From: Elmis aenea
Taxonomy: Eukaryota; Arthropoda; Insecta; Coleoptera; Elmidae
Assembly: GCA_947652605.1 (NCBI GenBank)
Contig: OX393584.1
Location: 31,669,467 to 31,733,466 of the forward strand
Reading direction: 5' to 3'
Length of the DNA stretch: 64,000 nt
Under the pieces are notes generated by a model that saw only the letters and a list, made by a program, of their open reading frames with translations, was not told where the DNA came from and ran no database searches. A program made the translations under genes and the position numbers. Shown here piece after piece: positions 1 through 11,800 of the stretch; position 1 is the first letter of the stretch; every line of letters begins with the position of its first letter.

Positions 1-1374
1 TGTTACATTTTTATGTATATTTCGCATTGCAGTCGGATAAAACGTTGTCTTGTACAGGCATTTACAGTTTTTACATTTTAGCTTGCACTATTAACAAACA
101 TATGTATATTTTATCTTAAAAAATACTAATGAAATGAATTATGCGTAATTAATTAAGTTGTCTTTTTTTAGTAACCAAATGCCAATTTTTCGCCATTATT
201 TATAGATATTGTAAAATACTTTTCAGTTATGCTTGAATATTTTTTAAATATGTTTTTAGTATGGAATAAATACATACTTGATATCGTGCTTAAAATATTT
301 GTTGTAAAATCTGTTTTATGGTAAGGTCTGGAATATAATACATATTTAATATCGAACAAATGTCATGTGTTCCCAAAATTAAAGCGTGTAAGTTTTTGAC
401 TTGTTTTGTATAAATTATTGCCGTTTGAGCGTTCAGATTTATAAATTTAAAGTTGTGATATACACATATACATTTTAGAACGTAACCTACAAATTTCTTC
501 CGTTTAAGAAAATATGTAATTGGGTTCGTTTATCGCAAAGTTATATTTATCGCAAGGATTTATCTTAAACAGGTTAATTGTGGAGGAATTATGGGTGTAG
601 CGTTAACATTTTTAAACGTTCTTGTCAATCTCTGTAAAACTCCTCGAGCTTTGGCGAAAAAGCGTGCTTTAATTAATACTATCCAGACCATTCGTGGTCT
701 TGATAAACGTTTCGGAGTTTATGGGGGTTTGTCAAGTAACTTACATACGTATGTATGTAAGTAGTATGTAGGGTCAACTGAATCCAGTACTGGTCATTCG
801 GTCTAGTGCTAGTGTGACCTATTTAATGTAAGTTCACTTCGAGGCACCGAAGGTTACGCCTTTCAGGGCCTCTCGCCTCGGCGCAGCAAACTACCATCCC
901 ATCGTGTTTTAAGAGTCGACTTTTCAACTCAACATTGACACTTTTTTGTGAACCTTCGATATATCATTCGGGCCATTTGTATGCGGCAAAAAGTAATTTA
1001 ATGTACAAGTTCGAGGACTATGGAAGCTTATCATGGAAATTGTCAATTTTTAAGTACAGATCAATGTAACTGTAGGTCCAGGTACAATTAAATTATGAAA
1101 TTCATGCTTTTGAAGCGCAATTTAATTTCACTCTGACCGTAGAATTTTTAGTGGAATGTAGGAGTGGTATATGTAATTCGTCGATGGACCGTCGTCGTGC
1201 TGCTTAGCCTACTCCGACTCGTGTATAATTTGAGTATAAATTTAACTGAAGGTCATTCGTGTTGTGGACACTAGTAGCCTATTCGATAAAACGCTAGCAA
1301 GCGTTCGAATTTAAGCAAACTTGCTTTTCGTAAGTAAACGGTAACTTATTGATCCGGCCCTCAATATCTCACAG
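1..1374. other. AT-rich upstream DNA without a recognisable gene
   Basis: The first 800 bases are AT-rich with no convincing coding region. Base composition rises after about 840. I see no tRNA, rRNA or conserved protein. A 57-codon open frame at 591-764 exists but has no recognisable homology. The stretch is probably intergenic or 5' flank of the PI3-kinase adaptor gene downstream. Confidence 0.5.
740..761. repeat. 22-bp perfect palindromic hairpin
   Basis: CTTACATAC and GTATGTAAG form a perfect 9-bp stem around a GTAT loop. It is built from a short TACA/TGTA-type run, so it may be only a simple-sequence accident. Confidence 0.6.
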
Positions 1375-1840
1375 ATGTCATGTTCTTGCTGTAATTGGGG
1401 CGAAACCCCGAGTATTTTATTTTTTCCTGGCGGATTAGTCTTGTTCGGAGTAAGTCGTGAGAATGAAAACTGAAAATGCGGCTGAAATGTGTTTTATGAA
1501 TATTATTGGTTAAAATCATGCTTTGATGTGCGTAGAGTGAAACTTTCTGAGCTAAAATGTATGCAACTAACAGTATGCGAACCCAGGCCAGTTGGTACGG
1601 TATCTCTCCTTCGATTATATAGTTACCAGCCAGTCCGCGATAGGCGCGCGGACACCCAATGGCTGCGTGCGACCGGTTGCTATGTGCCTCATGCCGGCAG
1701 CAGGGTTAAGCGTGCGCTTTACCAGGGTTCCGCACCACGGGAGCCCTCTCCATCGAACAACCCCTCAATCTACCCCATTTCACGACGATGTTCCTCTATA
1801 CCCCTCGAAATCCGGACGTTTTCCCAAATAAAATCCCACA
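840..1840. promoter_or_regulatory. GC/CpG-richer patch, probable promoter and 5' exon region of the PI3K adaptor gene
   Basis: Within otherwise very AT-rich DNA this kilobase holds clusters of CpG-containing, GC-rich words (about 840-905, 1190-1215 and 1620-1770, for example GCGATAGGCGCGCGG). A TATA-like run sits at 1613-1622. Such a patch several kilobases upstream of the first conserved coding exon is typical of an insect promoter plus untranslated first exon. The open frame at 1489-1896 on the + strand has no recognisable homology, so I do not call it a gene. Assignment to the downstream gene is by position only. Confidence 0.35.
1375..1449 (+). CDS. Candidate 5' coding exon of the PI3K regulatory subunit (tentative)
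   Basis: An ATG at 1375 opens 25 codons ending exactly at a consensus donor (GGA|GTAAGT, GT at 1450), in the phase (0) needed by the first conserved exon at 5761. The peptide ends FFPGGLVLFG, which faintly recalls the end of an SH3 domain, and 1374 is also preceded by an acceptor-like CTCACAG, so it might be an internal exon instead of the first. No transcript evidence is available. The true start could equally lie in the GC-rich patch elsewhere, or the SAM exon could be joined to a different 5' exon. Confidence 0.22.
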
Positions 1841-4800
1841 AAATTAGCATCTCCAAGCCAAGTACTTGTTCGAAAAACACTCGATGTCTCTTGTAATAAA
1901 TTACTTATTAACTATGACAATTTCAGGTAACCACCATATCTATATCGACATTTTTATTAACCTCATTTTTTTTACAAAGTTATTAATATCGCGATACCAT
2001 AAACATAATGCTTATTGAATTTATTTAGGTCATCTGCCATTGGCCAATCGCGTTCAATCCGAATAATCCTTGCAGCGCGTACTTTTTTTATCCTGTCGCA
2101 CGTACTTTACTGAAACTAGTTAATACAATATTCGGCTAATCAAGTCGCATTTGTGTTAAAGCCATTGACTGACTGAACAGACACACGGCCGAATCCTAAA
2201 TTAATTTCCGTTTAATTAGGCAAAATTATTGATTTTACGTCCATCGAACTAATCCCGCCTGTTCCATTTGTGAAATTTGATTTCTAGGTGTTCACTATAT
2301 TCACTCCTCAGCCCTCAATTTATTTGGAATGTTAAAAGTATAGTATTCCGTAATGCTTTTTTTTACTCTGCTCTTTGTTAAACGTTGTGTTGAAATAAGA
2401 AACTAAGTTTGCAGCAAATGTTACTAGTTTTATTTAATTTTTCACCCACAAGAATTTAAATATTTGCGAGTGTATGTATATACAGCTCGAAACACATCTA
2501 CTTTAAGCGAGATAAAAACTAATTAACGTTTTTATTAAAAATATTCGGAACTGCAGGATATAACAACAGTAGGATATATTTTTAGTAAAGTGCCTCCTTA
2601 GTTCTGTTTTGAACTTCATGGTTATATAAAAAAAAGACTTGTACCGCTGTAGTATAATTCTTTTCTCTGAAGTAATTAGTTAGTCGTCATTTCTATTATT
2701 AAGTAGGGAAGTCTTTAATTACCTAAAAATTGTTTTAATGTTGCACTCTTTGCAACGCAAAGCTGTATATTGACAACCACACAAAAAAATAAATACAGAA
2801 GAAAAATTCGGCGGATTTTATTGGATCCCTTTATTAATTTTATCAATTATACAGTTTTATCAAGTTTTAATACTTGAGTTATTTTAATAGGGTTAACTGT
2901 ATCGTTTCAGGTGCAAAACAGCATCTTTGTATATGCAGGACGAAAATATAATATTTTACTAATAGGAAATATAAGACACTGTAAATATTTACTCAGCAAA
3001 CAAACTAATGACAAATAAGCCTGTCATTTTTTTTATTTAAAAAGACTTTTAACCCAATTACATACAGCGTGTCATACAGTCGTCGATTTGAAAAAAATGA
3101 AAGTTTTTAAATCAATATCGAATAAACTTGGGCAGCTGTCTAAATGTAAAAATTCTTTTGTTTTGCATATACTGTCGCAAAATATTATATTGTATATATT
3201 TGACTCTCTAAAGTTAATATCTATTTAATTTTAATTCAGTTGTAAAGTTTCTACGTCGATTTTGGATTTGGTTTTGAGTTTTTTTTTGTATTTGTCTTAA
3301 CAGTTGGTACTGAATTCAAAAAGCTTTCAGTTAAATTAAAAAAAAAAAACAGATGGAAAAATGCTATTGTGATTAAATATCATACTGTTGTATACAGTAG
3401 TGAGCTATGAAATTTTTAACAAAGGGCTCGCTCATAGTTAAATAAAAACAAAAAATAATGTTAATTATATGTTGAAAAAAATAGCATTTTAAATTCAAAC
3501 GTGAATAATCGAGTGATTGTACATAGTTCAAAAAATTCTATTGTGCGACGGGTTATTCTAAATTTAATCGTCATTACTTGATAGGCATGACTTCGTCGCT
3601 TTACAAATGTATGTAATGACAATGATTTTAAGATATATTTTTTCTTGAGAAAATGGTTAACAAAAAGAACAAGGGGCTCGCAAATTAAGGAATAATTTAA
3701 CAAAGGGCTCGCGCGAGCCCCCGCGAGCCCCCTACAGCTCACCACTGGTTGTATAATCAGACTTTATTGTTTATGATCCGTAACAGTAGGTACCAATTTA
3801 GTGCAGTGGTACTTTTTTTATAGTTTTGTATAAATTAATGCTTTTATTTATTCATTTACAATACAAGTTTGATATGAAACTTGTCAGAAAATATAATTAA
3901 CATTGTTTGATTACACATTTAAATTGAAAATTGTGCATTGAAGTGCCATTTTTATTGTTACTACAGAGCCGAAGAGTTGTTAAATTTGAAACAATGTGCT
4001 TAAGTAAGGACATTTACTATTTTAATAAAATGGGGTAATATAGGAAGAGTTTTTAGCTATAAGTATAAAAAAAAAATTAAATGTAAGTTGCAAATTAAAA
4101 ATTTATTATTAGTTGGAAGTAACCTAGCTTAGACTTCAGTATTAAGGAAAGTATATTATTAGTTTCCATTTAATTTTTTGCTAAATTAAAGAATAAATGT
4201 AGTTATATATTCAGGGTATTTTTCATAAAGTTAATGTAACATTTGTAAAGATATTTTTTTACAGTAAATTTGTAAGATTTAATTATGGTAAATTTTTGTT
4301 TATGAAATACTCAGTATAAAAACGCTTTTTGAACATCTGCAAGAAGTATTTAATGTAATTAATAAAATATCTTTTCGTAAATACTTATCTGACATCCTCT
4401 CTAATTTAATATTGAAAGTTCAAGACCTGTAACCTGATACTAGCAATTCCTTGGCAACGAAAAGAGGTGCCTAATAATGAAAATTTGAATTACATATTCA
4501 GGATGCTATTGCATTTATTTAAAAGATAAAAATTATGAAATGATTTTATCTGTTGTGCAGTATTAATAATACTAATTAATTTTATTTATCCTGCTTGGAT
4601 AGATATTTGACATTAACATGTGCAACAAAAATTAGTTTCTAAATGGCAACACTTGTTAATTTGTTTTTAGTTCACAGTTAAAAAATTAAATTTGAGTAAT
4701 TTTGTGAACATGATTTTTCACATTCTACTTTGAAACTTTATCATTGAGTAAACAAAGTGTTGAATGATAGTTATTTAATGTTTTAAAGTCACACAATGTT

Positions 4801-5760
4801 GGATCGGAGCTGGCAACGAAAGTGTTAAGACCTGTTTAGAGGGTACCAAAAGGAAATACATGGCGAACAATAATTAATTATGTCTATATAATTTTAAATT
4901 GTATTACAAAATTACAAATTAGATTTTAAAAATTCTTTTAATTTTTAATTTGAAACCGTTTTCAGTTGGAGGTTCGTAATTAGTTGTGTAAGACGAAATT
5001 TGATGGAGTATCTCTTAAAACGATATTCTTAAATTTTAATATTCAATCAGTAATTTATGTCTAAATTATAATTTTTTTTTAAAAAAGACAACTTGCTTTA
5101 TATTTTCCATTCTTTATGATTTATTTATATATTAAATTTCATTTTAACGAATTGAATGTATTTTTTGCAAGAGGTGCAAAAACATTGTTTACGCTTATGT
5201 GAATAAAAGAGGGTGCATAATTATATTGGTTGGTTAACTACTAATAAGTACTATTATTTCAATTATTATTGTGTTATGAAGTTATCGTGATTGTTATATT
5301 AGGAGTAATTGTTATTTTTTTAATACTGTACATAAGTTAAATAATGTTTTTTAGCATGTAATCTGTATTATATTTATTCATGTCGTGACTAAGTATTCCA
5401 AATAAGACTTTTGTGAAATAAAACCTCCATGTTTTAAGCTCTCAACAATATTATCAATTAGGCATGTTCAAATCATTCGATTTGTGGCACTGATAATAAA
5501 TAGTAGCAATATTCATGTAGTTAGATGTCATACGAGTTTGTAACAAGCAGTTGTAAAATTGGTTAGTCCCTTGCCAATGTGACATTTATTATTATAAGTT
5601 ATAACAGTTAAATATTGTCGAACCAATTAAAGACCTATCGTTAATTATTCATTCATGCATTATAATTTTTGGAAGGCTTTTATGTTTGAAACTGTCTTGT
5701 ATATGATGTGTAGAAATTTTAGTGGAATAAGAAATTAGCAATGTTTCTTTTTCTTTACAG
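1450..5760. other. AT-rich interval upstream of the SAM exon (probable first intron)
   Basis: Apart from the end of the GC-rich patch (to about 1840) and the hAT-type element at 3395-3747, this 4.3 kb is AT-rich low-complexity DNA with many poly-A/T tracts and no coding signal. It ends at a pyrimidine-rich acceptor (TTTCTTTTTCTTTACAG, AG at 5759-5760), so at least its right part is intronic. Confidence 0.5.
3395..3747. mobile_element. Non-autonomous hAT-type transposon (353 bp) with perfect 8-bp target duplication
   Basis: The left end CAGTAGTGAGCT and the right end AGCTCACCACTG are inverted copies of each other with one mismatch in 12. Directly outside them the 8-mer GTTGTATA occurs at 3387-3394 and again at 3748-3755. 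An 8-bp target duplication and CAGTGGTG-like termini are the hallmark of hAT elements. Inside, GGGCTCGC motifs repeat near both ends (about 3424, 3673, 3704-3731), like the subterminal repeats bound by hAT transposases. No transposase is encoded (353 bp), so it would need a helper in trans. The 94-codon open frame on the - strand inside it is not a gene. Confidence 0.82.
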
Positions 5761-5895
5761 CCAATATCTGAGTGGTCATCTTCACATGTAGTTGAATGGA
5801 TGGCAGCTTTAAATCTCTATCCATATGCAGATGTATTTAGATGTAAGGATATAAAGGGTTCGGATTTAATCCATTTAGACAAAGAAAAACTAATG
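5761..5895 (+). CDS. PI3K adaptor exon: first half of SAM domain
   Basis: Forty-five codons in phase 0 at both ends, starting [20 protein letters not shown] and ending KEKLM. The W..dVv.WM..L.L..Ya..F pattern followed by G.dLi.Ld.e.L is a SAM fold. The exon opens directly after an acceptor, so translation must begin further upstream. Confidence 0.88.
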
Positions 5896-8800
5896 GTGAG
5901 TAGTTTTTTTGCTTATTTGTTTATAATGTACTCTAAGGTCTCTAACAGCATTGTAATATTTTCTGAACTTTAGAAATAAACTTAATGTGTAGTTATTGCC
6001 GAAGCTTTGGGCTGGGTAGTTACCTGGAGTGCTGTGCCCCTAAGGTATACGGCTCTACACCTACCCAATCAAAAATGTAAAATTACGCATAATAATTTAC
6101 ACAGGGCGGGTTCGATAAGTGCATAATTCACTGTGGAACGGATTGTATATAGTACTGAGTTACTATAGTACAGTTTTTAATTTAATTATGTTATAAAGAG
6201 ATTTATTTCATGAGTAATATTGTATAAAACATACATTTAAAAAATGTCAGTTCTGTATTAACTGACCATTGTTGTAATATTGATGACAAATTAAAAATAA
6301 AACTGTGCTGTCCACATTAGAAAAATTGAAAAACTGATAAAATTTTTAAACATAAACATCTTTTTAAATGTGCCCACACAACAAAATAGATATCCTGTTA
6401 CAATCTTCGTTCCCGGGTTTGGAACCGCGTCTTCTTGATTTGTGTGACGTTTCGACCATTCTATGTTGGTCTTTATCAGTCGTTTGATAAAGACCAACAT
6501 AGAATGGTCGAAACGTCACACAAATCAAGAAGACGCGGTTCCAAACCCGGGAACGAAGATTGTAACATGGACGATAGCCGCGAAAGCCTGAAGAATAAAA
6601 TAGATAACCTGTCGTAGATTATGATAAAATAATTAATATATTTTGAGTTAAGTAGTTACCGTAATGTAGTCCATGAGCGATCATAGGTTCACATTTATAT
6701 CATGATTTCCTAAAGAAATCTAGTTAACTCAGAACTGTCATTAATTTGGAAAATAATACACCTGACACAATTGAGGGCTATGTATGCAACAGAATAAGTT
6801 ACCTAAAAATGTTTGAGAAACATCGATCAACATTCTGTAACATTTAACTATGATGATGTATATTTGTGGAAGAAAGTTTATGTTTCACATCTTCAGACAA
6901 TCCACAGGGTGTGGTTGTTTTAAGCAAGACAAATTTTAAGAGACCATCATGAGATGGTCTCTTAAAATTTGTTAACCTATGAAGGTTTTATATGAAATAT
7001 GTTTTTTGAAAATGGGCTGATTTTGGTTTTGTTACAAATGTTAAAACTTTTTCTTTTAATTCAAAAAAATGTAGGTAAGGCATATAAAAATAACTTTAAT
7101 AATTTGCCATCATAAAATATGTAAATCAGTTTGTCATAAACTTTTAATATTTGCTAATAATTTTCGAGTTGATATTAACTATTATTTAATACTATTATAA
7201 CCACTTCTTAACAAGTTGAATGACAATTGACAACCTGCGGTCTTTTGGTGTCTAAAAATCTAAGCATTAGAAAGGGATTGATATCTCAAACCATACCCAA
7301 AAATAAAAACATTTCTAAAAGCAAATAAAATTACATGGAACTCCTTTCAGTTTAGTTTATGTGTATTATGAAACTAACCACAGTAGATAGTTCCCCACAA
7401 CATAAGTTTCATAAATCTTGTCCATTATCTTTAAATGAAACTGAATAGATCCATGTTTTTAAAAATATTACACTGTAAATGACTTCCGACATATTTTTCT
7501 AAAGTTTGTCTCGTTCTTATTATTTAATCCCATGTGTCAGAAATTGCTTCTGAAGTACATGAAATTCTTATAAAAACGAATAAGATTTTGAACATTTTTT
7601 TTGTCATCACTGGTTTCAGAAAGTAGATTCTTATTGCAATCAGTACTTTAACAGTTTGTAGACATATATTGTAACTTGTCTGTACACTGTTGGCAACTGA
7701 TATGTACCGACAATGTTTATGTTGAATATCAGGCTTAATTGTTATTATATTATGCATCAATGATTAAATGTATTGCGATTTTTAGTGGTAAATAAATTGT
7801 ATGTTTGTGAAAACATCAGTATATATCATACAAATATATTAATCGACACATAAAATATGTGCAGTTGGATTTATTAAGTTTAAATGTTTGTTCATGAATT
7901 TAATCACATTGGTCATAAACGCTTGCTGTATCATTTAGAAAAGTGCATAAATATAACCCTAAACCTCTGACCTAACCTACTAGATCATTAAAAATACTTT
8001 AAAAAACTTTAACATCAAAATGATAACTAGTACTACAATGTTAGTGAAATCATCTCACACCACTAAAAGTCTTTTTAAAATTTTATGAATTTATAGACTT
8101 AAACTAGAACTTGTTAAATAGTTACATAAAAGAACACGTTTAAAGTTAGCAAATCGTTAATATCTGGTTTAATCTTTAATTTTGTGTCAGTTTCATAAAA
8201 ACTATTTAATTTATATCATGAACATGCTATTGTTAAAATATTCTGAATTCCGTTTTTACTGATATTCCTGGGGTAGATTTTAATTACATTTTTTGGTAGT
8301 TATGTGTAATTTGTTGGTATATCAGAAGTATTTTTTGGTATTGATGTTGTGCCAAAACTTCAAAATAATATACTGCAAAATGATTTTTCAGATTTATTTC
8401 TTGTCAAAATTAATCTCATTATAGATATATTAATATTATATTATTTTTAAAATCAATTATGCTTTTTGAAACATATTTGTGATTGATGTGTTTTTTTTTT
8501 ACTGCAGAATATGGGAATTAAAGATGAGTTTCATCAAAAAGCTATTTTAAGTTGTGTTAGCGATTTGTTAAAGCAACCAGAGGATTCTAATATGACTGCA
8601 GATCAGAACAACTTAAACGATCAGAGCAATCATAATTTAACACAGCACAGCTTTAGTACATTAGAACGCTGTGAGAAATGTAACAAATATTTACGAGGCC
8701 TTCTACATCAGGGTTTTATATGCCAAGGTATTTTTAATTTTGCATGCATTTTTAAGAACTTGTAATCAATATTTTTGGTTTTAAGATTGCGGGCTCGTTG

Positions 8801-11800
8801 CGCATCGAACATGTGCAGCAACTGGCTTACCATCGTGTCTACCAGCTGTGGATAGACCATTAGGCATACAATTTAAATCTGTGTTTGGACAAGGTCTTTG
8901 TGTACAATTTAATCCTGCCGAAAGTCCAGCACCACCTATAGTAAGTTTTATTTGATTTTATTAATTGTAAAAACAAATTGCATTTGCTTAAAAAAAATAC
9001 GTTTGATTCTCACAAAAAGGTTTTTTATTTTTTTTGTTTTGTTTTGTTAGAAAAGTCTTTTGTTTGAGAAATGAAATACTAATTTAATTAATAGCGATAG
9101 TTTTTGTAAAATATACCTTTTTTTTTTTTAAGCATTTTTATGGCAGAGAAATGTTATTATGGTCTCATATTTAAGGCAAATTCAGTATAATAGTGATTGC
9201 GTTATAATGGCAGACAATAAATGTAAAAGTTACTACATTCACATTTTTATTTTTGGATTTCAGCTTATCGTGACTCTTTCAATGTTTTATGTTTTGAGCA
9301 GTTTTACTGTTTATTAACGCAGCTAAATAATAGTTTTTATCGTTTCTTAATTAAGTTTAATGGACGTGCTAATAGAGTAAGTTGTAATTTTATTGATTAA
9401 TATTGTAGGTCATAAAACTTAGTCAGGAGTTAGAAGAAAGAGCGAAAAGTAATCCAGCATTAGAATTGTATAATACATACTGTGCCTCAGCACCAACAGA
9501 ACAAGTGAACGAATTACGGCAAAAATTTAATGAATCAGCTGACATAGACCTGAGTGAATATTCACCTGTTTGTATTACAAGTGTTCTCAAAAAGTTCCTT
9601 AGAGAGCTACCTGATCCCATAATACCTGTGCAGTGGTATGATCGTTTTTTAGAAGCCTCAAGTGAGTATTGTGTTAAGTAAATGTTACTTTTTTTCCACT
9701 GTTGCTTATTAAATAGCGTACCAAACATCCAATGCAAAGGAACCTTTAAATAAAGCGTGTTTTTTTGTATCCCCAAGTTTACTTTATTAGTGATAGCTTG
9801 ACACCACCACGTATTCAGCTAAAGCTGATGAACCTTAATTTTCTGTTGATTTGTCACTTGCCAAGCAGTCAAAGATATCAACTTAACTGTTCATTATAGG
9901 AAATTATTTATCTTCTTTGTGTGGGGTTATTGGTCGGATATAGCTTTGAAATCATTTGCCAATATCTTCATCAGTCTAAATAACAAAAGTTTTGAGTACG
10001 GCTAGGTTCAGCAAATTGAATTCTTATATGCCAGAAATACATTTTTCATTTGGTAACGAGGACTTATATTACAAACTAATTTATTTTACAAAATTTTTCT
10101 CCATTTGATTTCTTTTCTACATCTTTTTTCTCGTTGAAATATTTTCAATGAAGAATTGACATTCCCAAAGTGAATTATGCCAAGATTATAAATGCAGTTG
10201 ACATGATAACATTAATTTTCAATATTAATTGGTGTTTGCAATATAATTATGCAAACTTTTTAGAAGTACGCAATGACGAACAATGTTCATCTTTGTTGGG
10301 AAGATTAGTCCAAGAAATTCCAGAACACCATCGTACTACACTGTATTTTTTAATGGCCCATTTGTGTCGTATGTGCCAGATGGAACATGCAAGAGGAAAT
10401 CGCAATCCACCTACTATACTTGTACAAGTTATGTGCCACATAATTCTTAGACCCCCATGGGAACGTATAATGTAAGTGATCTTACTCGTATTTTATATTT
10501 TAATGAAGTACGTTTCTGTACCTTTGAGAGAGCATTATTAAGTTGAAAATAACTTGTTCATTGTTCAACATTAATAATTTTGTCTTAAACAAAATTAAGT
10601 TAGCAACAGTTAACTTATTTTATAACATTTTATATATCTTTGTGTACTAAAAGTTTTATGTTTTGTAATAAAATTGTGGATGTTGGTTATTTGCCAACTT
10701 ACATTAATAATTGTTTATTAAAGTGTCTCCTACTAAGTGAGCATTGTTTTCATTTAAAAGATTTATTAAAATTGAATTGGATAATGATTAGTTTTTTTCT
10801 GTTATTCATAAAAGAAAAAGAATATGTATCAGTGTATTATATGGAACAAAGCAATTGGAAGTAATTTTGTTTTTCAGTTGATTATTGCATCCAAACTTAA
10901 ATATTTTGTATTTTAAATAGTACGGGAGTGTTATCAAATCTGTGAAACTTTTTAAGAAACATAATACAATTCTTTATATAGGATATCAAATATTTTTGAT
11001 TGTGTTATCTTAAGGTGCATTCAAGATATCATTAGCTAGCTTAGTTGTACCTTCTGAAGTAAATTTGGTTTAGTCAATAATTACTAAGTGTAAATTTTTA
11101 ATATGTAAATACTGGACGCTTAAAAGGTTACAAATGTAATTTCAATATTTTTAGTTACTTAGCTAAATCTTGTTGAGTAAAATTCATTAACAATTTATTT
11201 TAATTTTAGTCAAGTAGTATATAATACCCAACACCATAACCGAATAGTTGAGTTGCTGTTGCTATACTGTGATTGGCAAGAAACTTTGCCAGAATTTGCA
11301 TCAGCACCAGCTATACCACCGAGAAAAGTTTCTAGAATGGGTAGTAGCGTCAATGCAGCATCATTAGATAAGGAAAAAACAAATGCAACTATTAGTTTAC
11401 AAGATGCAGAATGGTATTGGGGAGATATTAAACGCGAAGAAGTAAATGACAAGTTGAGCGATACAGTAGATGGGACATTTTTAGTGCGTGATGCGTCTAG
11501 TAAAGGTGGTGAATACACTTTAACTTTAAGGAAAGGAGGTGCCAATAAACTTATTAAAATTTGCCATCGAAATGGGAAGTACGGGTTTACGGAACCTTAT
11601 ACTTTTAATTCTGTGGTGGAACTAATCAACCATTATCGTCATGATTCTTTATCACAGTATAATGCATCATTGGATATAAAATTGCTCCATCCAGTGTCAA
11701 AATTCAACCAAGAAGAAGAGAGTGCTAACACCGAAAATGTAGACAAACTAACGGCCAATCTGGTAGACGTCAATAAAAGGCTCGTTGACAAAAACAAAAT

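Larger units (their letters stand above)
5896..8507. other. 2.6-kb intron between the SAM-coding exons
   Basis: Bounded by ATG|GTGAGT and CTGCAG. It holds a GC-rich patch at about 5998-6068 with GGGTAG/CTACCC near its ends, the foldback at 6383-6612 and the hairpin at 6929-6972. The rest is AT-rich and I see no coding signal. Confidence 0.85.

Noticed and set aside
591..764. 57-codon open frame beginning MGVALTFLNVLVNL
   Set aside because: No recognisable domain, no partner exon in frame, and its end lies in a simple-sequence palindrome. Open frames of this size are expected by chance.
1489..1896. 135-codon open frame in the GC-rich patch
   Set aside because: Length is explained by fewer stop codons in GC-rich DNA; the peptide has no domain and a second frame is open at the same place. 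More likely promoter or 5' UTR.
3461..3745. 94-codon open frame on the - strand
   Set aside because: It lies wholly inside the 353-bp hAT-type element and has no transposase similarity.
6929..6972. microRNA precursor
   Set aside because: The stem is only 20 bp with a 4-nt loop and perfect pairing; a pre-miRNA needs a longer stem and loop.
9423..9776. 117-codon open frame on the - strand
   Set aside because: It is antisense to the BH-domain exon of the PI3K adaptor, whose sense frame has clear homology.
11210..11545. 111-codon open frame on the - strand
   Set aside because: Antisense shadow of the nSH2-coding exon.
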